From the NCBI RefSeq assembly GCF_008831285.2, contig NW_022205130.1, positions 1-35,441 of the forward strand: 35,441 nt of DNA, given 5' to 3'. The notes below the pieces were generated by a model that had not been told where the DNA came from, did no database searches, and was given only the letters and a program-made list of their open reading frames with translations. Position numbers and translations under genes: made by a program. This document shows, in pieces, positions 1-13,127 of this stretch (positions are counted from its first letter, which is position 1; every line of letters begins with the position of its first letter). This DNA is from Nymphaea colorata. Taxonomy: Eukaryota > Streptophyta > Magnoliopsida > Nymphaeales > Nymphaeaceae.

Positions 1-69
1 CCCAACCCCAACCCCAACCCCAACCCCAACCCCAACCCCAACCCCAACCCCAACCCCAACCCCAACCCC
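1..69. repeat. Left telomere, C4A2 repeats
   Basis: About eleven perfect CCCCAA units open the window and stop at the first non-repeat base near 70. With the G4T2 block at the other end, this marks the window as a complete linear chromosome. C4A2/G4T2 is the telomere sequence of oligohymenophorean ciliates such as Tetrahymena. Confidence 0.97.
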
Positions 70-89
70 TTTGATTTTCTATATAAATA

Positions 90-2957
90 TCAACAGAACA
101 TATGCAAAGCTAGGCAACTGATGATCGTCCTCTCTTTGCGATCACCTTCAGGGGCGCTCAGGTTTGTCTCGGTCGTACTTGGGAGGAGATTATGGCCACT
201 ATCGATGCCACGCAGTTCGATCCAAAGATCACCGCATCGCTCAAGCTTTGTCTTTACGAGAGACTCAAGGAAAGACTGAAGATACAACCGCTTGTATAGA
301 AAAAATTGCTTGATTAGTATGCGGAGACCCTGTGAGAAGGGAAAGGGTGATTGAGGAATCGCTTTATATTACATATCCATAACACGAAAAACTACACAAT
401 AATATCATCACTAACTGTTGCCTTCCCTTTCGATAATCCCTTGCAGCTCTCTCTCGAAGAGTCTGTGAGTCTAGAGTAGATAACAATCCTATCTTTCGCA
501 CTTTAGATTGAAAGATATTGTATCCTTTCCTTCGGTCAGCTTTTTTTAAGGAGATCCAGCTTGAATCTTTTTAGAGTGTTTGGTTTTGGCTGTCGAAGAC
601 GTAAAGAGAAGTAGGGAAACTGTTGCTTGTTGGATTGCAATACAAAACAGCATAGTTTTGCTTCTAGAAGAATGTTTTAATGATCTATACAGTCGACTTG
701 AAGAATATAGAATTTACCTATGTCCTTTGAACATTGAATCTATTCACCTCGAAAATCTACCCAGTGCTAAGATAAACTAAATATTCCTTGCTTTATATTC
801 TTGGGACGAAAATTCCCACTCGAAAATTAGTGTTTCTCTTGCTTTAAAGTTCACTTTTGAAGACAAAACTATTCAAAGGAGTGCAATCGATTGTTTGTTA
901 CTTCACTTTGCATCTCAGTTGGGCTAGATTAAGGTATTTTCCTTATATAAGTTGCTTATGACTCAAATAATATTGGCTTAGCTTTATGAATTGACTACAT
1001 GTACGGATTACTTTGCTTATCTTGTGAAAAATATCCCCTATAGGGTCCTTGATTTGCTCAAAGGAAGGCAAAAAGACCAAAATTTATTTATTTTCTATTG
1101 CGCTTCTTCGATATGATATATGTTCGATCACAGTCTTGAGAATAGATTGATAAGCGGTAAGGCTATAACCAGGCAGAATGATTCGAATAGGCATCTTACG
1201 CGTAATGAATACTTCGAGAATCTTCGTGATCTTTTCAGGTTTGGCATAAGGGTTTTCTTTATTGTTCATTTTAATGATATAAATAGATTACAATTTAATC
1301 TAATTTTTCGTCATGACTTCTTGCAAATCATATTCACTATACTTTTTTACAGTTTAATTGTTTCTGCGAAGGATATCCATCACTTAATTGTTTGGCTCTT
1401 GGGGATTGATAATAAATAAGATGCATTTTTACTATGGAATCTATGTTATAGGCCTTAAAGTTAGAAATAGATCTTAGAGCTTGTATCTGTGGCTTGGAAA
1501 GTAGCTGTATTATGTGAGTGTCTTTTAACACTTCACAAGTTTATGCATTAGTGGAGTTTTGGATAAAACGGTATATCTTTTTTTGATTGAAAGTCTGTAT
1601 AATTCAAGGATTTTATTATAATTTTCATCCATATCTCGTCGGCAGCATTTCAATAATGCTGATTCTTCCATCCAAACTAACAAAAAATTACAATTTTCCA
1701 TATAATATTTATTTAGAATCTCAACATCCTCTTGACATTTAAGGAAACTTACATTTTTCACTTATCCTTTCATTTAATGTAAAAACTATCTTGACATTTT
1801 TTTAATGCATTTAAATGCCTGTTAGTCAGTTTAAAACTCAATCATATCGATTTACACTCTCAAACCCACAACCACTAAGCCATTTTTCGCTCTAATTTTT
1901 CCCAAATATTGACGTTTATATTGGAAAAATAATTGAAAATCCAGATTAAGAAAATCTTTAGGAACAAAGTCCATTTTTTGCGGTTCAATTGCTTGATTAT
2001 GGAATCTAAGTTGTCAGGAGGCTCAAAAATGACAATGATTTCAGATAAAACCACTGCTTTCAGGTTGGAATTGAGAAGGAGAGAGGCAATATCCTTGTGG
2101 TATAGACAAACTTATGCCTTCATCTTGATTACATATTTCAAATTTTTGAAAAAAGCTTATACCAGAGAGTATAGTCTCAAAAATTAATGCTCTTCCCCAT
2201 AGACGTCAAATTCCAATCCATATATTCCTCTTTTTTCAGCTTTATTCCAATCCTCCCGATAATCTTCAGCTGGAACAAGAGCTGTATTGACGCTTAGAAT
2301 TGTCAATTCTACTTTTTTCCTTTTGTTATATTAGCTATCACAGATATTCTTTAACGTCTATGCGTAAAGTTCATGCAATTTGAGAACAAAAGGCTTGTAA
2401 TTGCTCATATGGATTTCTTTCTTGATGAATGAGTTCAGAGAGAAGACCAGTCTTTCTCTCTTGGCCACCAGATACTCATCCACCATCCCATCTATCGTCT
2501 TTCCACATGTCTTTGGGTAAAATATAAAGATAGTTTTTGTCTTTAATTCTAAATTTTCCACCTACCAGCTGACCCCTATCCTCTAATCGATGCTCAAGAT
2601 CCTTTGTCTGAGTTCTCCGAGTGACTTTTAACATGATAGTGGTTGGCATATGACCGTGACTTCAAAGCTCTTCAAAAACCTTTAAATCTTTCTGATGAAA
2701 TCGTTATGATCCCAATTTGCGTTTTCTTCTCTTTTTTCAAAGACTATGCGATTATTGTGTTGATTTTTGACGGCATAGTGATTCACGATTTGGTGAAATT
2801 GAGGGTTGGTATTGAGTGTTCCAACTTGTAAAAAAAGATGGCTGGTTTATCTAAATTCCAACTAAACTTCCTATCGGTAATAGCTGCGTCTGAAGGCTAT
2901 CTCTTCCCTGTGGACTGCGATATCCGATATTATTGAATGATTTTGATTCATATTCAT
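90..2957 (-). CDS. Orphan protein, about 911 aa, next to the telomere
   Basis: I do not recognise this family. Reading UAA/UAG as sense, the frame runs from an ATG at 2957 (start MNMNQNHSII) to a TGA at 90-92. Three GT-AG introns are proposed: 2176-2204 (29 nt), 1992-2051 (60 nt) and 330-372 (43 nt). With them the coding length is exactly 912 codons. The stretch from about 1990 down to 373 is open for more than 500 codons with no TGA, which is strong evidence for coding. No clear membrane segment, repeat or catalytic motif was seen; the protein is soluble-looking, rich in K, E, Q and I. The first two introns are the weak part: without them the upper frame runs to a TGA at 1860 and the lower frame would be a second gene starting near 1970. 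The stop is only 21 nt from the telomere, so the 3' untranslated region must be very short. Confidence 0.6.
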
Positions 2958-3207
2958 ATTATTTTTATGATTAACTATGCAGTCGCCCTGGCTTTAGGAG
3001 GACGCCAAAAGAGAAGAAGGATAGACTGCCGAAAATGATCGGTTTGGAGATGTGGAAAATGAAATGACGGTTTGGATGGCACTTCAAAGGAGGACTCTAA
3101 TGGTATGGTATGTTAATTTTGGGAGGCTAAAAATGAAATCAATTGTGACAATAAGAAATAAGTTAGAAGACAAGGATATTGTTATTTGTAATCAGATGAT
3201 GAGGATA
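2958..3207. other. Intergenic spacer, 250 nt
   Basis: This separates the start of the 90-2957 gene from the stop of the giant surface-protein gene; both read leftward. I see no open frame carrying over from either side. It should hold the promoter of the orphan gene, but no motif stands out. Confidence 0.5.
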
Positions 3208-6200
3208 TCAGATCTTATCCAATTTTTTAGATTTTATGGTCTTGAGCATCTTACGATCGATTTTCTTGTTCTTGTACTTTTGGTAATCTTGGAGAATCTT
3301 GTTAAAGACCGATTCTTCGTAAGCTGGTTCTTGTTCCTGCATGACAATTGCTCTCTTTCCTCTCTGATGGAGCTGATATCGTCAATAGACATGATCCTGG
3401 CCCTGAAGCTGCTATCCTACGGCTTCTTGAAGCCTCTTGGCATGTCCATTTCCTCTAGAATGTTCTACAATTCTTCACCGCTGTCTCTAGATTAGAATTT
3501 CTATTGTTTTTTCATAATCCTTGATTGGCGCGGTGGCTATTACTCTCTGAACTCCTGCTTTATCTCTTCGCCTTCAATGACGTCGGTTTATACATTGGGT
3601 CTTTTCTTTCTTTTGATTTCTTGCGGGAAACTTATTATTCTCATCTTCTTTTTCTAGGTTTCGCTTCACGCCTTTCAGTTCATCGACTCGCTATAGACTG
3701 CTCTAGAAGAATAGACTTGGGGTTTCTCCTTTTCGCGAGACCAGTGACATTTCCGAGTTGTTGATTGCTCTGATTCTATTTCCTTGTTTTTTGCTCGGTG
3801 ATCTTGGCTATTGTCCGGATTTCTTTAGCTATAGCATTTGCTTATCGTTGAGCAGATCACTGGGAGGTCTGAAATCGCTATCATTGATATCACTGATTTC
3901 GTGATCGATTTGGTTGTTGATTGATGAATTGTTGCCTTGGAGCATGGTGGGGTCATCTCTTCGCTGTCTCTTCTTCAAGCTGCTCAATTTGAGTTCTTCT
4001 TTTTCCTCCACTTGCTATTATGAGACTTGGATTTAGGGCGGTTGCTGTTGTTTGACTTCGAAGGATTACGGTTCCTATGAGATGATGTTGGTATGTGTTA
4101 CGTCTCTTTGAGGTTTGATTGGTTTGTTGGTGTTCAGTTATGACCTTGTGTATATTTTCATCCTTGCTTAGTTTTGTTTCTTCGTTCTTTCCATAATCTC
4201 CTAGTTTTTGCGATTGATTAGGTATTCCCGATATGCTTCGCTCTTGATGACTCCGACGATGAAGGTGATGATGTTGAAGAGGAGGGCTGCAGTCACGACG
4301 GAAACAATAGCAATGTCCATATTCACGAGGTCGATTGTTTGGGAATTGAGGCAGGAGGAAAGGGCAAAGGCAGAGAGGATTATGTATACGCTGGAAAAGA
4401 TGATGAGCTTGATATTTCTCAAAGATTTAAGAGTGGAATTCCTAAAGATAAAGATGCAGACAAGGTGGAGTATCGAGATAACGAGGAATAAAGTGGAACG
4501 GATGGTGACGGTTTGAATATTGGCTACAATTGTGAAGAGAAGTGCGAAGAGTAAGGAAAATGCTGGTAGGTGAATGGCTGAGATGTGGTTGCTATTTCTC
4601 ATAGAATACTGAGTCTCCGAAGAAGGAGTCAGATCGAAATATTTGACAACTTCGTCAGGCTCCTTGCCAAGTTGTTCTCTCTCCTTGTCAAGGACTTCAG
4701 TCCTCTCATCGCTCCACTAGCTCATCATTCCCTTTCTCTTCTCTTTCGAAACTTCCTCCTAAAACTAAAAGATATTCGTCTATTTTCCTTTATCTCTTAT
4801 CTCAAGGTCATTAGTAATGAATGAGATAGCAGGCAGGACTTTTTTGCCATCTGACAGTTCTCTATTCTTTGAATAGTAAACCAAAGTCTCAGAGCAAAGA
4901 TAAATGAGGAAAAGTAGGGCAAACATCCAGCTGTATGAAGACTCGTACGATGTATAAGTATTCCAGAAGAAAGTGGAGAAGCATCCGAGAAGGATATCGA
5001 AAGTAAACGCGAAGATAAATCCGATACGATAGTAGTGCCATACGTTGTCATCATCCGTTGGGTTTTTCTTTGTGTAGAATGCTGAAAAGATGACTGTGAT
5101 TACTATTATGAATATTTGGATGACGGTGGTCCCGAAGAAATTGGATGTGTAATCGAAGAATGAGAAATTAGTAATAGGCTCTGGGAATGTGGATCCAAAG
5201 GTATGGACAAACGGTTGGAGGCCTCTCATGGCTTCATAGCTAACCAAAGAGATATTGAACATGCCGAGAGCGGTCAGGATATAGAGGATAGTGACTGAGT
5301 TGAGAGCATCAATCACCAAAAGCATCACCTTCAGCTTCATCCCTATAAAACTGCAATGCACACTAGCAAGATAACGTGCAATCCCGCTAAGACTCCGAAT
5401 AGATATTTAGAGTAGATTTCTTACTGAGATTTAGGGACGTATATAGCAGGCGGGTTGGTGACTATAGGGACTGTAACTTGTAAGTTGATTGAGATGGTGA
5501 GAGTGGCATTGGAGGTGAGAAGTAGACGGGACAATGGCGATTTGATTTGGATGTTCAGATTGTTATTGGCGGCTGTCTAGTAGTAGACGATATTCAACTG
5601 GTACAGCTTGTAGAAGGCGTTCAAAGCTGTTACCGTATAGGTGTATTGGGTTATCGATGAGAAAGTAAGGATGAAATTGGGATTGGTCAACCTGAGGCCT
5701 ATGGAAAGCTAGAGGATCAAGGTGATGGTGTGGGATAGAGGATTATTGGAAATGGAGATTACCTTCACCACTGGTGATTGGATCAAATTGCAGACATTAT
5801 TCGGACAGGACCATCCCGATTATATCTTGCACATGGAGGAGCAGCCATCGCCGTTTAGGTTATTACCGTCATCGCAAAGATCAGTGATGACTATGTTATC
5901 TCCACAGTAATCCTTGCACCGACCTGTAGCGCTGTCAAAGACATACCCAGCCACTGATGAGCAGGTGAGGCAAGAGTTGTTGCTTAGGATATACCCATCA
6001 ATGCAAGAAGTCGGTCCCGTTGACAGGCACGTGAGACTGTTGGGGAAGGTGGGCGTGCAATTCATGCATCCTGAGACGCTCTGGACGAACTGGTAGGAAG
6101 GGCATGACAATTTCTGGCAGACGCTGCCCTTGAGGATGTAGTTAGGGACGCAGGTGAGGCAGTTGAGAGCGGTGGAGCCTGAGCAAGTGAGGCAGAGAGG

Positions 6201-9200
6201 ATGGCAGGGGTTGCAACTTCCATTCGCCAGGTAGTAAAGATTGATACAGGTGGTGCAAGTGTAGGCAGCTGTGCATGATAGGCATGGAGAGAGGCAGGCA
6301 TAGCAAGTTCGGTTGATCTAGTAGTAGTAGGGAGGACAGCTGTTGATGCAAAGAGAATAGGAACTATTGTAGGAGAAGATGAAGTAGGGATTATTGCACT
6401 GGCTGCAGATGGTGTATGATGTTGGGCAGGAGAGGCAATTGGGTGTGCAACTTACACAGGTTCTAGTGGCTGCACTGATGTTGTAAAAAGGAGGACAGGA
6501 AGTGTAGCAGCTATTGCTGAGGAAATAGGTGGTGTTATCGCAGGTGAGGCAGCTAGTATTGCTCGTTCCAGTGCAGCTCAAGCAGCGAGCTGAGCAGGCA
6601 ATGCAGATCTGCTGTCCGGGGATTTAGAAAGTGCCGATATTGCATGCGCATTGGTGAGAAGCGGTCATGTATCTATTGGACGTGTTGGAGCAGAGAGTGC
6701 AGTAGGTGGCCTGGCCTGTGCAGGTCTGGCATGCGTAGTAGCAAGGATTGCACACTGAATTGTAGCCCAAACTCACTCCAGCTGTTATGTTCTAGAAGTA
6801 ACCGTAGAGACAGACGCAGAAATTGCTTCCTGAGGAAGCGTTCAAGGTCTTGTTGATGTTGGGAGGACATGAGCTGCAGGCTGTTCCATTGGTGCAGGTG
6901 TAGCAACTGGCATCGCATTTGAGGCATCCCTATACTTGGATGTCATAGTAGCCGACTATACAACTGCATTTGAAGGTGCTGCTGTTGAACGTTCGCATGA
7001 GTGTGGAATCACAAGAGAAGCAAGTAGTCCCATTGAGACAGCTCTGGCAGGTGTAGTCGCAGGGCAGACAGTCGAGACTCGAAAGGTCATCGTAATACTT
7101 TTGGTTGCAGATGCACTGGCCGAGGGTGGGGGACCGAGTCGACGGACAGGTGAGGCAGAGAGAGGGATTGTTGCAGGTGAGGCAACTGTAGCTGCAAGGC
7201 TGGCAAATGGTGGAATTGGTGCCTACGTCATAGTAGCGGTTGATGCATTCGCAGATAGAGGCGTTGTTCATGGTCCTGCGGGAGATGTTGAGGTCGCAGC
7301 TGGTGCAGGTTTGGCTGACGATGCAGGTGAGGCACACGTAGCTGCAGGCTGCGCATACCGAGACTCCATTATCATAGTAGCCAGTAATGCAGTTGCAAGT
7401 TGGAGTCACGTTGCGGAAGTTTGCCAGAGAGCATTCGGTGCAGTTGTCGCTGGCGCCTTGGCAGGTCACGCAACGGACGCTGCAGGTGAGGCAAACGGGT
7501 TGCGGAAAGATATCGTAGTAGCCATTCATGCATACGCAGGAGGAAGTGGAGAGAGAACGCATGGTCGTGTTGAGGCAGTCCGTGCAGTAGGTTTTGCTTC
7601 CCGAGCAGCTCAGGCAACTATAGTCGCAGGAACTGCAGATAGGGGATAGGAGAGTATCGAAGAAACCGATGGTCTAGCATGCGCATTGGTAATTGGTCGT
7701 GTTCAACGCGCGATGGTAGTTGTTATTGCAGGAAGTGCAAGCAGATCCGTTGGTGCAGGTAACGCAAGAGACCTGGCATTGGATGCAAGCCTTTGTGATG
7801 GGGTCCTCGTAATATCCCGAAACGCAGTCACAGAGCGACGTTGAAGAGTTGAACACACGATTGTTGGCAGCGTTGCAGGTGAGGCAGGTGGCTCCATTGG
7901 AGCAGAGCAGGCAGGAATAGTAGCATCGTTTGCATGTCTGGTTGCCGTCGTCGTAGTAGCCGGTCATGCAGAGGCAGAAAGTGCTGGTGAGGTACCGGAA
8001 TTGAGTGGAATTGCACGTGGAACACTGGGAAGAAGTCAAACAAGTGCTGCAACTGTAGTCGCAGGCATTGCAAGAAGCCGTCCCTGCGACGCTGAAAAAT
8101 CCACTAGGACATACGCAGGCATTGTTAAGCGGGGTTCTAGTGCCTTTGCAAGTGATACAGACAGATGAGCTATTGCAGGTGAGGCATTCCACGGGGCAAG
8201 ACTAGCATTCGGTTCCATTTAGGTATGTGGTATTGATGCACAGGCATCGGCTGTTCGAAGAAAGGTATCTTACCGTGGGGCAAGTAATGCAGACCGTGCT
8301 GTTGAAGCAAGTCTAGCAGTCGTCTGGACAGAGGACGCATGGAGCCTGGCCACTATCGTAGTAGCCACTAACGCATGAGCACAACGACGTGGAGATGTTG
8401 AAGACTCGGTGATAGAGAATATTGCATGATGTGCACTGGCTTCCCGAGATGCAGCTGGCGCAACTGTAGGAACACCGCTGACAGGTGACGTTTCCGGTGG
8501 TGAGGACGGCGTCGTAGTAGCCGGTTGGGCAAACGCATGAGGAGTTCACCAACTCTCTGAAGGTGAGAGGGTCGCAGAGAGTGCAGACCTGGAAATCAGA
8601 GCAGGTCATGCAAGTGGAGGAGCAATTAGCGCAGGTGGGCTGCCCATTCACGTCGTACTTTCCATCCTAGCAGATGCAGACCAAAGCCTGGTTTTTCAAT
8701 CTGGTGGCTGCGCATACCAGGCAAGTCGTGCCGTTGGTGCAAGTCGCACAGGAGTACATACAGGGCGCACAGAGCGCCACTCCATTATCGTAATACTTGT
8801 CATTGCAAATGCAGCTGGAGGAGGCGTTTTGCAGGGTTCTCAAATTGGGACAAGTCAAGCATGTGTGTGGGGACGATACGCAGGTGAGGCATTCGTGCGA
8901 GCAGGCAGTGCAGAGCTGAATATTGGATTAGTCGAAAAATGCATCCATGCACTCGCACAGCGGTCCGTTGATGTATTTCCTCATATTGGTGGCATTGCAA
9001 TCGCTGCAGCTGGAGGCGCTGGCGCACTGCTTGCAGCTGTAGTGGCACTTGACGCATACCGAGATGTTAGCGATGTCATAGTAGCCGATGAGGCATGCGC
9101 AAGTTCCGTTGGTGAGGTTGCGGAATGTGGAGTTGAGGCAGGAAGTGCAGTTCGTGCTCATGCCCGAACAGGTAAAGCAATTATATGCGCACGCCACGCA

Positions 9201-12200
9201 CTGCTGGGTTTGCCCGTTGTCGTAGAAGTAGGCGGCGGGACAGACGCAGAAGCCGCCAACGGTGGAGTTCCTGCCGGTGGGGCAAGGCGCAGAGCAGGAG
9301 ACTGAGTTTATGCAGGTGATGCAGGAGTAGTGGCAGGCGGTGCAGCTCAGGTTGGTTCCGTTCTGGTCGTGGAAACCGGTGGGACACACGCAAAGACTAT
9401 TGTTGCTCAGTACCCTTCCGCTTCCGAGTAGGCAAGTGGCGCAGGTGGCCCCATTCGTGCACGTTTGGCAGGTTGGTAGGCAGCTGGAGCAGGCTAGGCC
9501 CGTATCGTAGGTGGAGCCAAGGCAAGCGCAAGTGGCGTTTGTAGTCCTCAGCACTCTGGTAGTGTTATCGCAAGAAGTGCAGGTGCTTGAGGAATTGACG
9601 CAGGTGATGCAGGGATAGGAGCAAGAACTGCAGATAAAAGTGGTGGGATTGTCAAAGAGGCCAGTATTGCAAGCGCAGAAAGTGGAAGTTAGTGTTCTGT
9701 TCTGCTTGCAAGTGTCGCAGGTCGTGCCGCTGCTGCAGGAGTTGCAAGAATAATCGCAGCCCTTGCAGCTGGAGGAGGCAGAATCGAAGTAAAAGCCGAG
9801 GTTGCAGAGGCAGGTCCCATTGCTGAAGTAGAAGTTTTGGGTGGAGTTGCAGGCAGTGCACGTGGTCGATGAGGAACAGGTAAGGCAGATAGGAGAACAG
9901 GGGGCGCAAATCACGTTAACCAGGTTGTCGAAGTACCCTGCAGAACAGACGCATAGAGTTGTGTTGGGACTGGTGATCCTGAAGGAAGCGGAGTCACAGG
10001 TGAGGCAGACGGAGTACGAGGAGCAGGTGAGGCAGGAGTAGTGGCAGGGAAGGCAGTTGGAATAGTTCTGGCTGTTTTGGTACATAGAGCTGAGGCAGGA
10101 ACAGTAGCTGCCGTTGCTGATGCGGTTGACTGGACAGGTGAGGCAGGAGGTGGCGGAGTCGCAGGTTAGGCAGGAATAGTGGCAGCCCACGCACAGCTAG
10201 TTCTGGCCATCGTCGAAAAAGCCCTGGAAGCAAACGCATTTGGATGTACTGGCGTTAAGGTAGCGGAGAGCGGTCCCATTGCAGCTGGTACAAACCGAAG
10301 CGCCGCCTAAGCATTCAAGGCAGGAATAGGAGCAGTTGTCACAATAGGGCTCGAAGGTGCGAGATTTGCATACGCAGCTGGCAACTGTGGTGACGCTTCT
10401 GCTCGCAGGGCAAGAAGTGCAGTTAAGAGCGTTGTTGCAGGTGAGGCAGTAGGGTTGGCAAGTAGAGCAGACGGCCAGTCCACTGTCGAAGTATCCATTG
10501 AGGCAGGGACAGGTGCCCAAATTGGTTGAATTCCTGGTGGCGTCGCAGGTGAGGCAGGATGAAGCATTGGTGCAGGTGAGGCAGAAGTACATGCAGCTCT
10601 TGCACTGCTGGTTGCCTCCATCGTCGTAATACTTGCTCGCGCAGTTGCAGGAAGAGTTGCCCAAGATGCGGTTAAAGGTGCCGTTGCAGGAGAGACAGTT
10701 AGTCCCGTCCGCACAGGATGCGCAAGAGTATCTGCATTTGGTGCATGCAGCAAGGTCAGCGTCATAGTAATATCCGATCATGCAATCGCAGCTCTTGTTT
10801 GTGGTGAGGGTCCTAAACACTAAGGAACTGCAGGAAAGGCAGGCGTTTGGTCCAGCTCCAGAGCAAGACAAACAGGTTGAGTCGCAGGTGGCGCAAATAA
10901 CCGCGTTGGGGACGTCGTAGGTTCCGAGTCCGCACAGACAGGAGCCGTTCGACATCGATCGAGAGAATAGGTTTTAGCAACTTGTGCAACTGCTGCTGTT
11001 TGAACAGGTCTTGCAAGTGTAGTTACATGCCTGACATAACAATATTCCAGCTTAGAAGTAGCCAGGATCGCAAGGACAAGCGTTGTTAGTGAGTGTTCGC
11101 GTGGATGGGCAAGCAAGACACACAGTGGCTGATGAGCATCTGGTGCATGAGAATGGACAGCTGAAGCAAGATTGGACCATGAAAGTATCATAGAATCCAT
11201 CACTGCAGGAGCAATACTTAGTGACGTTATTATAGTACCGATTAAGTGAAGCGTTGCAGGTCAAGCAACTGGTATTGGTCGTGCAAGTAGCGCAGCTATA
11301 GTTGCATGCAAGACAAGGAATGCCTTTGTAGATGTATGAAAAAAATCTGTTAGCTAGGTTTGGGAATTAATAAAAGCCATCCACGCATTCACAAGTGGAG
11401 AGGGCATAATTAAAGGACCTACGGTCGCGGTTTAGATCGCAACTGGTGCAGGTATTGACCGAAGGCGGGGAAGTGCAGGTGAGACAAGTGGGATAGCAAT
11501 AAGGGCAACTCACTGCTCCTTGATCTGCATAAATGTCCATTGTGTAGCTTTGGCAAACACAGGTTCCATTGACCATTGTTCGGTAGGCCGCCGAGGAACA
11601 ACTGCTGCAGACAAAGTCCGAGGAGCAAGTTAGACAATACTCATAGCAGGATATGATTGAGCAAATAGCGGTGTTCTTGTCGATGTTGCCTGCAGTGCAG
11701 GGACAGGAAGTATTGGAGGCAAGGAAAGTTCTGTTGTTGGCAGCAGTGTCGCAGCTGATACAGCCTGTTGCAGTTGCACTGTAGCAACTGTAGCAACTAT
11801 AGTGGCAGGGGACGCAGACATTGGTTTGGTTGAAGTAGTAGGTTGGACATACCTGCACACGATACCACACGTAGCCTGTTTGCGTCCGCGTCACCGTATT
11901 GTTCATGGCCAAACCGTAAACCCTTCCCGAAATGGTCATATTGTATGTAATGACTGCAAAGGAATCGCTCAATGCCCAATCGGTCATCCCCATGAAGATG
12001 GTCCAGTTGTTGCCAAATTGAGTCCTGAGCTGTCGGGGATCGTTCCGCCGAGATTGGATCCAAATCCCATATCCAAAAATCTCGGAGAATTGATGATGTT
12101 GACAACTGCTTCATAATTGAACAGCATTATCCTGATGAAGCGCATGCCGTTATTGGGCATGAGGGTGAGAGTGACTGTGGTTGTATTTCCAGTAAATCCG

Positions 12201-12814
12201 GCAGGGGATAACGTAAACTCAAAGGTATTTCTGGCGCGTAGCATGCTCAAACCAATGGTGGTATATACTGAGATTGAGTTTGATGAGTTGCTCTTTGATT
12301 TTGCTTCCAAGTTGAGTGTATAGGGTCTGCTGCTTCCGGAAGCGGTGGAGATTGCGCTTGTAGAGCTGAGGTTGCAGTAGGTGGCTCTGATGTCTAGGAA
12401 GAAGTCGGGAGAGCAGGCGATGTAGTTGATGCTGAAGATGGTGACGGAGCCTGGAGTGAAGGTCAGTTGAAGGGTCTGCGAGTAGCTGGTACTGACTAAG
12501 CTGACGACGTCGATGGTTGTCTATGTGAGACTGGTGGTTTGAGGCCACTGTGACGAGATAAAGCTGAACCCATAACCGAACGAAGCGGGAGAGGCGTACG
12601 AATTCAGGTATGTGATGGTGGTGGTAAATGCGGAGAGAGTGCCGTTTGTGGATGAGGGCGATGCGGTCAGCACTGCGCTTCCGGCCTAGAAAGTGGAGGC
12701 GATGGTAGTTATGAAGCTGGGCTGGATGTTTTGAGTAGAGAGCGAGGGGATGAGGAAAAGCAGGAAGAGGAGGGAAGGGATGGAGAGAATAATATCCCTT
12801 TGCTTTTTGAACAT
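3208..12814 (-). CDS. Giant cysteine-rich multi-pass surface protein, 3167 aa
   Basis: The start ATG at 12814 is followed by a signal peptide (MFKKQRDIILSIP, then a leucine-rich core). Residues about 30-330 are a Ser/Thr-rich beta-type region with two faintly H-type-lectin-like stretches. Then come about 40 repeats of 45-49 residues with the pattern C-x2-C-x3-C-x2-C (CHYSCLTC type), of the furin/growth-factor-receptor kind common in ciliate surface proteins. Around residue 2300 a CDDGNNLNGDGCSSMC motif marks a DUF4215 knot. Eight or nine hydrophobic helices fill residues about 2455-2850, and a Glu/Gln/Lys-rich cytoplasmic tail of some 315 residues follows. Introns: 12081-12103 (23), 5335-5363 (29), 3572-3593 (22), 3362-3390 (29). 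Total coding length is exactly 3168 codons including TGA. More than 30 in-frame UAA/UAG codons are read through. The likely role is cell-surface sensing or adhesion, inferred from architecture only. Confidence 0.9.
5990..11830 (-). repeat. Tandem cysteine-rich repeat tract inside the giant gene
   Basis: The tract encodes about 40 imperfect repeats with period near 140-150 nt. Each repeat carries blocks like C.YSCLTC, C.TC and a GYYD or GFFD turn. On the + strand the repeated words gcaggtgaggca and gtagtagcc recur because the underlying codons for SCLTC and GYYD recur. Repeat sequences have diverged, so this is an old protein-level repeat, not a recent DNA tandem array. Confidence 0.85.
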
Positions 12815-13127
12815 TTTGTAATCAATATTATAAGAAATGGATAATGAAGGCTGAAGCAGCAGCATGGATGGGTTAAATCATTGCAAAAAATCAAATAATC
12901 AAGAAGATTTATTTATTTCCTGAGGTGTGAGAAGCGGTTTTATTTTTATATCTAACCAAAATTTATCAAAAAATATGATAAGCTTTACCCCATATCACCC
13001 ATATCATATTCACATATGACAATCATGCAATCTTATAGAAAAATCTCATCATCTTTCTTATATCCATACACCTATTCCCATCTATTTTATCCCAAAATGA
13101 TGCAAAAATTAGCCATCCTATCATTCC
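12815..13127. other. Intergenic spacer, 313 nt, upstream of the giant gene
   Basis: AT-rich, no open frame extending from the neighbours. It lies between the kinase stop and the start of the giant surface-protein gene, so it should carry the giant gene's promoter. I see no recognisable element beyond AT-rich runs. Confidence 0.45.

Noticed and set aside
2549-2634. Start of the leftmost gene at ATG 2634 with a 25-nt intron
   Set aside because: The same frame stays open upstream to ATG 2957 with coding-like sequence and no need for that intron.
3052-3764. + strand ORFs 3052-3495 and 3525-3764
   Set aside because: They lie antisense to the last exons of the giant gene, whose minus-strand tail frames are coherent once two short introns are removed.
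6936-9305. Long + strand open frames (6936-7649, 8829-9305) antisense to the giant gene
   Set aside because: They are shadows of the GC-rich cysteine repeats; they are Ala/Val/Gly-rich without domain structure, while the minus-strand frame is continuous and meaningful.
5990-11830. CRISPR-like or satellite array
   Set aside because: The periodicity comes from protein repeats inside one open frame; DNA repeats are diverged and spacers are absent.
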